Source: Rhodospirillaceae bacterium (GTDB lineage Bacteria > Pseudomonadota > Alphaproteobacteria > SP197). Taken from it: DNA of 64,000 nt. Positions 44,822 through 53,087 of the stretch are shown here, one piece after another. The DNA lies in the NCBI GenBank assembly GCA_002722885.1, contig PBNE01000010.1, forward strand, positions 1 to 64,000, written 5' to 3'. How positions within the stretch are numbered: position 1 is the first letter of the stretch; each line of letters opens with the position of its first letter. Under the pieces are notes generated by a model, which was given only the letters and a program-made list of their open reading frames with translations, was not told the DNA's origin and did not search any database. The position numbers and the translations under genes are program-made.

Positions 44822-46255
44822 ATGATCAAGGAACAGACGATTGAACGCCTGAAAGAGATCGTCGGCCCGCAGGGCTGGCTCTCCGATCCGGACGACACCG
44901 AACCCTACACCCGCGACTGGCGGCGCAAGTGGCCCGGCAAGACGGCACTGGTGCTGCGACCGGCCACAACCGGCGAACTGGCCGAGGCGGTCAGGGTATG
45001 CGCCGAAGACGGCCTGCCGATGGTCCCACAATCGGGCAACACGGGCCTGGTCGGCGGCAGTGGCCCGCGCGAGACCGGCGACGATGTCGTCATCAGCCTC
45101 AACCGCATGACAGCGATCCGCGCGATCGACCCGTTGAACAACACGATCACGGTCGAAGCAGGTTGTATTCTGGCCGATATCCAGCAGGCCGCTGCGGATG
45201 CCGACCGCCTCTATCCCCTGAGCCTGGCAGCGGAGGGAAGTTGTCGGATCGGTGGCAATCTCTCGACGAATGCCGGCGGAACCAACGTGCTGCGTTACGG
45301 CAATGCCAAGGAACACGTTCTAGGCCTTGAGGTTGTCCTGCCCGACGGACGCATCTGGAACGGACTGCGTGGCCTGCGCAAGGACAACACCGGCTATGAC
45401 ATCAAGCAGCTCTTCTTGGGCAGCGAGGGCACATTGGGCATCATCACGGCAGCCGTGCTGAAGCTGTGGCCCCGACCGCGCCAGACGGTCACAGCCTGGC
45501 TTGGCGTGCCGCATGCCCATGCGGCCGTAGAAGTCCTCAACCGGGCGCAGGCCGGAACCGGCGGGCAGGTCACGGGCTTTGAGTACATGGTGGCCGATGC
45601 GCTGGCGCTGACCTTCGACAAACTGCCGCAAAACCGATCGCCGCTGGCGGGCGAACACGCAGGATGTGTCCTGATGGAGGCGACGTCGGGCCAGGACGGC
45701 GATGGCCTACGCGCGGCGCTCGAAGCGCTTCTGGCCGAGGTGATGGAGGCTGGCCTGGTGGACGATGCTGTGATCGCCGAGTCGGAAACCCAGGCCCGAG
45801 CGCTGTGGCAGATCCGTGAGGACATGCCGGAAGCACAGATCCATGCCGGGGGCGGGCTGAAGCATGATGTGGCCGTGCCGGTCTCGCGCGTGGCCGAATT
45901 CCTGGACCAGGCGACAAGGACCGTGCAGGAACTGGCCCCGGACGCCCGGATCATCACCTTTGGACACCTGGGCGACGGCAATCTCCACTTCAATCAGTGC
46001 GCCGCCACGCTCGAAGCGCTGCCGGACCTGCTGGCAAAGGAGCGTGAGATCAACGATGCTGTGGAATCACTCGCCGTCGGTATGGCCGGATCGTTCAGTG
46101 CCGAGCATGGCGTCGGCCGGCTACGGATGCGCCAGATGACTCGGTACAAGTCTGATGTGGAGCGCGATCTGATGACCACGGTGAAGCAGGCGCTTGACCC
46201 CCAGGGGCTCTTGAACCCCGGCAAGGTCGTCTTGCTCGACGATCCTCAGTCTTGA
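44822..46255 (+). CDS. FAD-linked oxidase (D-2-hydroxyacid dehydrogenase type)
   Basis: 477 aa. The N-terminal PCMH-type FAD-binding domain (about 40-220) carries PQSGNTGLVGG and the RIGGNLSTNAGGTNVLRYGN stretch that contacts the flavin. The C-terminal FAD-oxidase domain ends SFSAEHGVGRLRM, with DPQGLLNPGKV. GLKHDVAVPVS and TFGHLGDGNLHFN contain the metal histidines of D-2-hydroxyglutarate/D-lactate dehydrogenases. It oxidises a D-2-hydroxyacid and passes electrons to ETF or the respiratory chain. It is followed after 11 nt by a PhyH-type dioxygenase, a pairing that would hydroxylate and then oxidise an acid (inference). Confidence 0.92.
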   Translation: MIKEQTIERLKEIVGPQGWLSDPDDTEPYTRDWRRKWPGKTALVLRPATTGELAEAVRVCAEDGLPMVPQSGNTGLVGGSGPRETGDDVVISLNRMTAIRAIDPLNNTITVEAGCILADIQQAAADADRLYPLSLAAEGSCRIGGNLSTNAGGTNVLRYGNAKEHVLGLEVVLPDGRIWNGLRGLRKDNTGYDIKQLFLGSEGTLGIITAAVLKLWPRPRQTVTAWLGVPHAHAAVEVLNRAQAGTGGQVTGFEYMVADALALTFDKLPQNRSPLAGEHAGCVLMEATSGQDGDGLRAALEALLAEVMEAGLVDDAVIAESETQARALWQIREDMPEAQIHAGGGLKHDVAVPVSRVAEFLDQATRTVQELAPDARIITFGHLGDGNLHFNQCAATLEALPDLLAKEREINDAVESLAVGMAGSFSAEHGVGRLRMRQMTRYKSDVERDLMTTVKQALDPQGLLNPGKVVLLDDPQS

Positions 46256-46266
46256 GAGATGCGTTC

Positions 46267-47097
46267 ATGACAAAGGCGCTGAACACAGAGCAGATCGAGA
46301 ACTTCCGGCGCGACGGCTTCCTGGCACCGGTTGCGGTGTTCGGCGAGGACGAGGCCGCCAAGGCACGCGGAAAGCTGGAAGCAGCAGAAGAGACGTGGCC
46401 CGGTAGCCTGGCGGCGGCAAACCGGAACAACGGTCATCTCGTCTATGGCTTCCTGGACGCTCTGGCTCACGACCCGCGGCTGCTGGATGTGATCGAGGAC
46501 CTGATCGGCCCGGACTTCCTGGCAACGACATCGGTGCTGTTCATCAAGGAGCCGCAGCATGAAGGTTTTATCAGCTGGCACCAGGACGGCACCTATATGG
46601 GTCTAGAGCCTGACGACGGCGTGACAGCCTGGATTGCACTGACGGAGTCGAACCTGGAGAACGGCTGCATGGCCATGATTCCCAGCAGCCACACCGGAGG
46701 CATCAGGCCACACCACGACCGGTTCCGGGACAACAACCTGCTGACCCGTGGCCAGGAGATCGAAGGTGTCGATAAAGGCTGTGCTGAGCCGCTGATCCTG
46801 AAACCCGGGGAGGTGTCATTCCATCACAGCCGGACGATCCATGGATCACAGCCGAACCGGTCGACGGACAGACGGATCGGCTTCGCTGTTCAGAGCTTCG
46901 TCCGCCCCGAAGTTCGTCAGGTCAAGGCGGAAGGGTTTGCGCAACATGGCCGGGGCCGAACCGATCGTTCGACCATGACCCTGCTGCCCCGAGCTCAGGC
47001 CGACATGGCGCCTGATGATGTGGCGCGCCGCGACCGTGTGAACGCTGTGCTGGCCGATATCCTCTACGATGGCGCCGAACGGCGGCGAAACTACTAG
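46267..47097 (+). CDS. Phytanoyl-CoA dioxygenase (PhyH) family protein
   Basis: 276 aa from ATG 46267 (ATG 46252 is possible but overlaps the preceding stop). The Fe(II) triad is H105/D107 (SWHQDGTYMG) and H192 (RTIHGSQPNRS), with the 2-oxoglutarate Arg in DRRIGF. PhyH-family bacterial enzymes hydroxylate acyl-CoAs, ectoine, phosphonates or quaternary amines. It forms an operon with the D-2-hydroxyacid dehydrogenase upstream. The TAG stop at 47095 is the point where an antiporter remnant on the other strand breaks off. Confidence 0.9.
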   Translation: MTKALNTEQIENFRRDGFLAPVAVFGEDEAAKARGKLEAAEETWPGSLAAANRNNGHLVYGFLDALAHDPRLLDVIEDLIGPDFLATTSVLFIKEPQHEGFISWHQDGTYMGLEPDDGVTAWIALTESNLENGCMAMIPSSHTGGIRPHHDRFRDNNLLTRGQEIEGVDKGCAEPLILKPGEVSFHHSRTIHGSQPNRSTDRRIGFAVQSFVRPEVRQVKAEGFAQHGRGRTDRSTMTLLPRAQADMAPDDVARRDRVNAVLADILYDGAERRRNY

Positions 47098-47196
47098 GCC
47101 GATGGTGTGGGGCAGCTTCGGCAGCTTGTGATACAGATGAGCGAACGCAGCTGCCAGAACGATGACGATGGATGCAATGTCGAAAATAGCGTGCAT
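47091..47196 (-). pseudogene. N-terminal stub of a CPA1-type cation/proton antiporter
   Basis: ATG 47196 begins MHAIFDIASIVIVLAAAFAH, then a short loop and LPKLPHTIGLV. This is the first membrane helix and loop of NhaP/CPA1 Na+/H+ antiporters (FDIAALLIVLAALF...KLPHTIG). Homology ends at the 3' end of the PhyH gene, beyond which the frame is only its antisense. About 35 of some 500 residues remain, so a deletion or rearrangement joined the two. A GGGG ribosome-like site is 7 nt upstream. Confidence 0.7.
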
Positions 47197-47213
47197 GGTT
47201 GCCCCAAAACAAT

Positions 47214-47243
47214 CCGGGCCGCGCCCTTTCGAACGCGGCCCGG
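47214..47243 (-). terminator. Rho-independent terminator of the OmpA lipoprotein gene
   Basis: A perfect 10-bp GC stem, CCGGGCCGCG at 47214-47223 paired with 47234-47243, loop 10 nt. Read leftward it is followed by ATTGTTTTGG. It lies 30 nt beyond the stop of the OmpA-family gene on the same strand, in the right place and orientation to end that transcript. Confidence 0.85.
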
Positions 47244-47273
47244 AAAGGTAGCCGTTAGGCCCGTATCAGATCA

Positions 47274-48149
47274 TCACTCGAAGACGATCTCGACACGGCG
47301 GTTGTTCGGCTCGCGGACACCGTCAGGCGTCTCGACCGCGAGGTCGTTCTCACCGAACCAACCCACCGACATCAGGCCAGCATCGATACCGTGACCGACG
47401 AGGTAGTCAGCAACGCTATCGGCACGACGGCGCGACAGGCCAATGTTGTACTCGGCAGAGCCCGAGGTATCCGTGAAGCCGGCAATCGAGATCACGGACG
47501 GACCCTGCATCGCGGCCTCAGTAGCGACGTCATCCAGGAAGCTCTGCGCCAGCGGCGAGAGATCCGAACGGTCCCAACCGAAGTAAATGATGAACTCGGT
47601 CGCGTACTCGACAATCTCAATCTCAATCGGCTCTTCCATCGGCATGGTGAGTTCTTCCATGGCCGTCAGATACTCAGCGCGGCACTTGCCCATTTCGCGG
47701 GGCTGATGAACAGCCACGGGGCCATCGTGCTCGGGGCCTTCTTCGGCCTCCTCGACCCAACAGTCATACTTGGTCTGCGCCAGAGCGGCGAGCTCAGGGT
47801 GCTCGCTGCGGGCACCGTCATTCAGGACTCTGTTCAGACGGGGATTCTCGCTGTTGAGTTCAGCAAGAAGGGCCTCGTCGTCGATCGACCAGTTGTTGGG
47901 ATCCTCAGGCAGAACCACTTCGCCCGACCCAGCCATTTCGGCCTTGTCGCGGAAGAAGCCCGCATCAACCCAATCGTAGAAACCAGCTTCCTTGTACGCC
48001 AGCTCGACATAACCGGCGTGCAGAGCCTTTGTGAAGGCGCTCCCGCCGGTCTCCATCTCGGCCACCCGGTCGATGGAGATGACCGTGGTGCAAGCAGACA
48101 GCGCAAGGGCTGTAGCGCCAGCAACAAGGGCCTTCATCGAAAAATTCAT
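47274..48149 (-). CDS. OmpA-family lipoprotein (peptidoglycan-associated)
   Basis: 291 aa. MNFSMKALVAGATALALSAC is a lipoprotein signal with lipobox LSAC. A helical linker of about 150 aa with a Cys (YDCWVEE) follows. The C-terminal OmpA domain (about 185-290) has AGFTDTSGSAEYNIGLSRRRADSVA (split: GFTDTSGS, YNIGLSRRR) and ends EPNNRRVEIVFE, with the peptidoglycan-binding Asp and Arg in place. An AGAGGAAATAAAG ribosome site precedes ATG 48149. The long AT-rich upstream gap and strong terminator suggest a highly expressed single-gene unit anchoring the outer membrane to the wall. Confidence 0.9.
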   Translation of the reverse strand: MNFSMKALVAGATALALSACTTVISIDRVAEMETGGSAFTKALHAGYVELAYKEAGFYDWVDAGFFRDKAEMAGSGEVVLPEDPNNWSIDDEALLAELNSENPRLNRVLNDGARSEHPELAALAQTKYDCWVEEAEEGPEHDGPVAVHQPREMGKCRAEYLTAMEELTMPMEEPIEIEIVEYATEFIIYFGWDRSDLSPLAQSFLDDVATEAAMQGPSVISIAGFTDTSGSAEYNIGLSRRRADSVADYLVGHGIDAGLMSVGWFGENDLAVETPDGVREPNNRRVEIVFE

Positions 48150-48484
48150 TCTTTATTTCCTCTGGAATACTACAGATGTAAAAACTGCATCTTGTCACAG
48201 TAAATGACACAATCAGGTTCTGTTGCGCAAGGTTCGCAAAGAGAAACCCGAAGCTCTACAAGCTCTTTTTGCAGCGCACGCAGGGCCAAAACTCCAGCTG
48301 TCGTCGTACCTTACGTACAATCTTGCGTGAATGTGGCAAAAATAAAAGAGTTCAGCGACACGCCGGCGCGCTTTGTGCGAATCGTCACACTGGTGCGATT
48401 CTGGCACCATGGTAATAAAGGCCGGGGTCGAGACGGGACATCTGATGCCCTGTCCACACGGTTGAGGTGGTTCGGGGGTTATCC
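48150..48484. other. Intergenic region between ompA-type and ABC genes
   Basis: 335 bp without a credible gene. The half next to 48150 is more AT-rich than the rest of the window and must hold the leftward promoter of the OmpA lipoprotein gene; TAGTAT and TACATC near 48160-48175 on the minus strand are possible -10 boxes, but none is clear. The half next to 48484 must hold the rightward ABC promoter. No repeats, tRNA or conserved RNA structure were recognised. Confidence 0.5.
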
Positions 48485-49264
48485 ATGATTGAGGTGCGCA
48501 ATCTGCGCAAGTCCTTCAAGGACCTTGTGGCGGTCGAGGACGTGAGTTTTCTGGCGCAGGACGGTGAAGTGACCGGTCTGATCGGCCCCAACGGCGCCGG
48601 CAAGACCACGACCATGCGCATTCTCTACACCATCATGCAACCGAACAGCGGTGTGGCGCTGATCGACGGTTTCAACGCTTCGACCGATCCACAGGAGGTC
48701 CAGAGCAGAATTGGTGTGCTGCCCGACAACCGGGGACTTTATCCCCGCCTGACCGCCCGCGAGCATGTCCGATACTACGGCCGCCTGCACGGCATGGACC
48801 GCGACGAGCTGGAGCGGATCATCGACGAACTCGTCGAAACGCTGGGCATGAGCGCGGAGGCCGACCGGCGCACCAAGGGCTTCTCCAAGGGCCAGACCCT
48901 GAAGATCGCCCTGGCCCGGGCCCTTGTGCACAAGCCCCACAACGTAATACTGGATGAACCGACCAACGGCCTGGATGTCGCTTCGAGTCGGGCGGTGCGC
49001 GATCTGGTGCGCCGGATCCGCGACGAAGGTCGCTGTGTGCTTTTTTCAAGCCACATCATGTCGGAGGTCCAGGCGCTTTGTGACCGGATCATCGTGATGG
49101 GCTACGGCCGAATCGTGGCCGAAGGGACACCGGACGATCTGGCTACAATGACAGGTCAGGTCGACCTGGAAGAGATCTTCGTGGCGATCGCCAAGGAAGA
49201 AGCCGAGATGAAGAAGCGCAACCAGCTTGAGGCGCTCAAGGGGGAGGTTGGCGATGTGGAATAA
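48485..49264 (+). CDS. natA: ABC transporter ATP-binding protein, NatA-like
   Basis: 259 aa from ATG 48485. Walker A GPNGAGKTT at residues 34-42, signature FSKGQTLKIALARAL (Lys instead of Gly in LSGGQ), Walker B VILDEPTNGLD, and the switch His in LFSSHIMSEV. The C-terminal extension (TGQVDLEEIFVAIAKEEAEM) is typical of NatA-type ATPases that drive Na+ or drug export with an ABC-2 permease. Its stop overlaps the permease start by 11 nt. The exported species is inferred only from family. Confidence 0.88.
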   Translation: MIEVRNLRKSFKDLVAVEDVSFLAQDGEVTGLIGPNGAGKTTTMRILYTIMQPNSGVALIDGFNASTDPQEVQSRIGVLPDNRGLYPRLTAREHVRYYGRLHGMDRDELERIIDELVETLGMSAEADRRTKGFSKGQTLKIALARALVHKPHNVILDEPTNGLDVASSRAVRDLVRRIRDEGRCVLFSSHIMSEVQALCDRIIVMGYGRIVAEGTPDDLATMTGQVDLEEIFVAIAKEEAEMKKRNQLEALKGEVGDVE

Positions 49265-50432
49265 AATCTGGGTCATCGCGACCAAAGAACTCAATGACAA
49301 CCTGCGCGACCGTCGTTCGACGATCCTGTCCCTGCTCTATCCCCTGATCGGCCCGGTTCTGCTGGGTGCGCTGGTGCTGTTGGTGGGTTCCTCGCTGACC
49401 GCGCCGAAGGTGGCCGAACATGTCGTGGTCGTCCAGGGTTCGGACATGGCACCGGAGTTCGTGGCTTTTGTTCGAGAACAGGGCGCCGATGTCGTCGAAA
49501 CCGACATTGAAGACATCACTATGGCCGTGCAGTCGGGCACCCACCCCTCGATTCTTGTGTTCCCGGAAGGCTATGACGAGGCCTTCGCCAACGAACGCAA
49601 CGCCGAAATCAAACTCTTTATCGATTCGTCGCGGCTTTCTTCGATCATGTCGATCGGCCGCACGGTGGAACTGATCAACCGCTTCAACCGAACAGTTTCC
49701 GAAGAGCGCCTTAAGGCCCGCGATGTCGAGCCCGAGATTGCACACCCGATCACGATGAAGAGCATCAACGTAGCGGCTAGCCTGTCGATCAGTGGCATTT
49801 TCCTGAACATGATGGCGCCGTTTCTGATGTTCAACATCTTCATCGGCGGCGTTTATCTCGCGATCGACACCACGGCCGGCGAACGCGAACGCGGCTCTCT
49901 GGAACCGCTGCTCGTGAACCCGGTGCCACGCTGGCAGTTCATGCTGGGCAAATTCATTGCCTCGTTTGTTTTTACGGCCGTCGCGGTGCTAACCGCCATC
50001 ATCGCCTACAAGGTGATCTTCTCGGGACTCGATGCGCTGGGTGTGGGCATCAAGGTGAATCCGGGACTGGCTGATTTCTCGCTCGTCTTCCTGCTGTGCG
50101 TACCGATCATGCTGATGGCAACCGGCATCCAGATGATCGTCGCGACGATCTCGCGCAACTTCAAGGAGACCCAGACCTATTTGGGTCTGCTCCCGCTGCT
50201 GCCGTCACTACCGGGCATGATCATGGTCTTCATCCCGATCCAGCCAAGCGCCTGGGCGATGATGATCCCGACCTACGGCCAGACGATCCTGATCAGCCAG
50301 CTGGTGCGGGGTGAGACACCGGAGGTCAGCCATATGGTGATGAGCATGGTTGCAACCACGGCCTTCGCCCTGGTCCTTGGCATCATGGCCGCCCGCGCCT
50401 ACAGCCGCGAGAACATGGCCTTCGCAAACTGA
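49254..50432 (+). CDS. natB: ABC-2 type permease, NatB-like
   Basis: 392 aa from ATG 49254 with GGGGGAGG upstream, inside natA. One N-terminal helix (ILSLLYPLIGPVLLGALVLL), a large extracytoplasmic domain (about 55-180), then five to six helices including SGIFLNMMAPFLMFNIFIGG and the conserved TTAGERERGSLEPLLVNPV cytoplasmic motif of ABC-2/NatB exporters. It works with the NatA-like ATPase. Its stop overlaps the start of an M24 remnant (TGATG), so that truncated gene is still translated with the exporter. Confidence 0.88.
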   Translation: MWNKIWVIATKELNDNLRDRRSTILSLLYPLIGPVLLGALVLLVGSSLTAPKVAEHVVVVQGSDMAPEFVAFVREQGADVVETDIEDITMAVQSGTHPSILVFPEGYDEAFANERNAEIKLFIDSSRLSSIMSIGRTVELINRFNRTVSEERLKARDVEPEIAHPITMKSINVAASLSISGIFLNMMAPFLMFNIFIGGVYLAIDTTAGERERGSLEPLLVNPVPRWQFMLGKFIASFVFTAVAVLTAIIAYKVIFSGLDALGVGIKVNPGLADFSLVFLLCVPIMLMATGIQMIVATISRNFKETQTYLGLLPLLPSLPGMIMVFIPIQPSAWAMMIPTYGQTILISQLVRGETPEVSHMVMSMVATTAFALVLGIMAARAYSRENMAFAN

Positions 50433-50698
50433 TGAAGGATCTGCCTATTCTCGCCGAAGAGTACACCGGCCATCTGAAGGCGGCGCGTGAGGCCCTTGCC
50501 GAGTTGGACATCGATTGCGCCGTGCTGATGGGCCAGGAGCTGCAATACTGGCTGACCGGCTACGACACCCTCCTGGGTGCGGTGCTGCCGCAGGCGCTGA
50601 TCCTCACACCGGGGCAGGAAGCTGCCGGCTTTGTCTGGCAACGCACGGTGCCAAGCCACCCGCTGCCGCTTGCGATCTACAAACGAGAGCCGGACTGA
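50432..50698 (+). pseudogene. N-terminal stub of an M24/creatinase-type protein
   Basis: 88 aa: LKAAREALAELDIDCAVLMG and YWLTGYDTLLGAVLPQALIL match the start of the creatinase N-terminal domain of Xaa-Pro peptidase-like proteins. Homology ends near LAIYKREPD, then TGA. More than 300 residues, including the whole catalytic domain, are missing. The break lies at the 3' end of the convergent M19 gene. The TGATG overlap with natB shows the lost gene was part of that operon. Confidence 0.8.
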
Positions 50699-50705
50699 AG
50701 GTCAG

Positions 50706-51704
50706 CTATGAGGGGCCGAAACCGTCACGGAAGAAGGCGAGCCAGTTGCCGCCCATGATCTTGGCCGTGTCGGCCTGGCTGAAACCCTTGTCGAGCAGAC
50801 CCCGGGTGATGTTCGGAAAGTCGGCCGGGGTCTGGAACCATGTCGGCCAGTCGGGCCAGCCGCCACCGGCGGTCTTGGCTTCACCGCTGTCGATTTCCTT
50901 TGACCAGCGGCCGCTACGCATCCAGTCGAGGTAACCCGACGAAAGCTTGCGGCACATGTCGGTGCCGATGCCGACGTGGTCGATGCCGAGTTTTTCGACG
51001 GTGTCTGCGATCATGCCGCAGAAGGCATCGAGCGTGGTGTCCGACCCGCCGATGTGGAACGGGTAGGTCGAGAACCCGAGCATGCCGCCGGACTCGGCGA
51101 GTGCCTTGAGCAGGTCGTCGGACTTGTTGCGGATGCCCTTGTGGAAGCTGAGCGGATTGGCGTGCGTGATGGTGATGGGGCGTTCGGAAATCTCGATCGC
51201 CTGGAGCGAGGTGAGCTCTGCGGAATGGCTCATGTCGATCAGCATGCCGACCCGGTTCATCTCCTTGATGACCTCGCGGCCAAAGCGGCTGATCCCAGCG
51301 TCGACCTTCTCGTAACAGCCCGCGCCAATCAGGCTCTGGTTGTTGTAGGTGAGTTGTATGATCCTGACACCCAGTTCATGAAAGACCTGGACCAACGCCA
51401 GATCGTCCTCGATCGGCGAGCAATTCTGGAAGCCGAAGATGATGCCGGTCTTGCCGAGCCATTTGGCTTCTTCGATATCTGCGGCACTGCGCACCGGCAT
51501 GATGATGTCGTCATGGTTTTCGAACAGGCGATGCCAGCGGCCGATGTTGTCGAGCGTGGTGCGGGCGTCTTCCCAGAACACCAGCGTGATGTGGACGGCG
51601 GTGACACCGCCCGCGCACAGCTCTTCCAGGAGTTCGCGATCCCAGTTGCTGGCTTCGAGTGCGTCGATGACGATGAGGTCGTCGTGAAAGCTGCGGTCGG
51701 TCAT
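50706..51704 (-). CDS. M19 (renal dipeptidase-like) protein lacking part of the zinc site
   Basis: 332 aa with the M19 TIM-barrel layout: LGVRIIQLTYNNQSLIGAG, SRFGREVIKEMNRVGMLIDM, then SHSAEL and ITHANPL carrying the two later zinc histidines, and GIDHVGIGTDM. The first zinc motif H-x-D that normally follows VID is absent (VIDALEASN, residues 12-20), and the bridging Glu is replaced (FGFQN). A canonical two-zinc dipeptidase is therefore unlikely; a one-metal hydrolase or another lyase is possible. It is the last gene of the mtnA operon, coupled to the HisD-like gene by 4 nt. Confidence 0.85.
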   Translation of the reverse strand: MTDRSFHDDLIVIDALEASNWDRELLEELCAGGVTAVHITLVFWEDARTTLDNIGRWHRLFENHDDIIMPVRSAADIEEAKWLGKTGIIFGFQNCSPIEDDLALVQVFHELGVRIIQLTYNNQSLIGAGCYEKVDAGISRFGREVIKEMNRVGMLIDMSHSAELTSLQAIEISERPITITHANPLSFHKGIRNKSDDLLKALAESGGMLGFSTYPFHIGGSDTTLDAFCGMIADTVEKLGIDHVGIGTDMCRKLSSGYLDWMRSGRWSKEIDSGEAKTAGGGWPDWPTWFQTPADFPNITRGLLDKGFSQADTAKIMGGNWLAFFRDGFGPS

Positions 51705-53020
51705 CGGGTATTTCTCCGGGCGGCGATGGCAAGGGCGTGGGCGTCGAAGCCTTCATAGCGGGCGAACGTTTCGGTCTGGTTCGCAAGGGCATCGTAACCC
51801 TCTGGCGTGAGTTCGGCGATGGACTGGCGTTTGATGTAGTCCATCACGCCTAACGCAGAGTGGGTCGCGGCCTTGCCGCCGGTCGGCAGCACGGCGTTCA
51901 CACCGATCATGAAATTCGCCATCGAGAACGGTGCATCCTGACCCAGCAGGACTTCACCCGCGTTGGTGACCGCGTCGAGATAATCATGGGGGACGGTGCT
52001 GGCGATCTGGAGATGTTCGGCGGCGAATTCGTTGACGAAGGCGAGCGCATCGTCCCGGTCAGCCGCAACCAGAAGTCCGCCGTTCACACCCAGGGCGGTG
52101 GCTGCGAAAAACCGACGCTCTTCGCTCAGGCTCCAAAGGTGATGTTCGATCCGTTCTGCCGTCGCGCGGGCCAACGTTTCATCCCAGGTCACCAGGAAGG
52201 TGGTGGAATCATCGCCGTGTTCGGCTTCGACCAACAGATCGAGGGCCAGACGATCCGGATCGGCCGTGCCGTCGGCCAGCACCATGCTTTCGGACGGACC
52301 GGCGGGCGGGCCGGTTGCAATCGCCTCCGCACAAAGCTCCATCGCCGCACCGATCCACGGTGACCCCGGCCCGACGATCTTGGAACAGCGGGGAACGGTC
52401 TCCGTCCCATAGGCCACCGCAGCCACACCCTGCGCCCCACCGGCGAGATAGACCTCCGAGACGCCTGCCTCGCGCGCGGCAACCAGCGTGCCGGCATCGC
52501 AAGTGCCATCCGGCCCCGGCGGCGTGATCACGACGATCCTCGGAACACCGGCAACCTTGGCAGGAATGGCGGTCATGAGTGTGACGGACGGAAACGATCC
52601 CTTGCCGCGTGGCACATAACAGGCCACCGCCTCGATCGGGACATAGCGGTCGCCCGCCATGACACCGGGGCGGACCTCGATCATGTCGAGCCGCGGGGGT
52701 TTCTGCTGCGCGTGAACCGCGCGGATGTTTTCGGCCGCTTCGCGTATGGCGGCGACCATGGCGTCGGGCACGGCATTGTAGGCGGCTTCGAAAGCCTCGT
52801 GTGCCACCCTTATCTGTTCAGCCGCCATCGTGACCTTGTCGAAGGCGCCGGCGAACCGGACAAGCGCCACGTCGCCCTCGTCACGCACCGCCTCAACGAT
52901 GGGGCGCGCCCGGTCGAGATAGTCACCGACATCAATCAACCCACGGGCGCACAGCGCAGCACGCTCAGCAGCCGACAGGGCAGCGAGATGAAGAAGACGA
53001 GGGCTGGGCAGATCGGTCAT
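51701..53020 (-). CDS. Histidinol dehydrogenase-family protein with altered zinc ligands
   Basis: 439 aa from ATG 53020 (TTG 53026 possible). The HisD fold is clear: VACYVPRGKGSFPS, VYLAGGAQGVAAVAYGTETV, KIVGPGSPWI, GPSESMVLAD and AEHLQIA with the catalytic Glu-His. Of the HisD zinc ligands, the His of EAEHGDD (H268) and H428 remain, but the Gln is E265 and the Asp is N369; the HVLPT His is A376. This pattern differs from biosynthetic HisD and recalls HisD paralogues that oxidise other alcohols, such as HpsN. The genomic partner genes (mtnA, aldolase) also argue against histidine synthesis. Confidence 0.85.
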   Translation of the reverse strand: MTDLPSPRLLHLAALSAAERAALCARGLIDVGDYLDRARPIVEAVRDEGDVALVRFAGAFDKVTMAAEQIRVAHEAFEAAYNAVPDAMVAAIREAAENIRAVHAQQKPPRLDMIEVRPGVMAGDRYVPIEAVACYVPRGKGSFPSVTLMTAIPAKVAGVPRIVVITPPGPDGTCDAGTLVAAREAGVSEVYLAGGAQGVAAVAYGTETVPRCSKIVGPGSPWIGAAMELCAEAIATGPPAGPSESMVLADGTADPDRLALDLLVEAEHGDDSTTFLVTWDETLARATAERIEHHLWSLSEERRFFAATALGVNGGLLVAADRDDALAFVNEFAAEHLQIASTVPHDYLDAVTNAGEVLLGQDAPFSMANFMIGVNAVLPTGGKAATHSALGVMDYIKRQSIAELTPEGYDALANQTETFARYEGFDAHALAIAARRNTR

Positions 53021-53087
53021 GGTCAAAAGCCTGGTGAGCGCGCGCTGCTTCTAGAGCAGGTCCGCGCCGCTGCAAAGCCGTGCGGCA

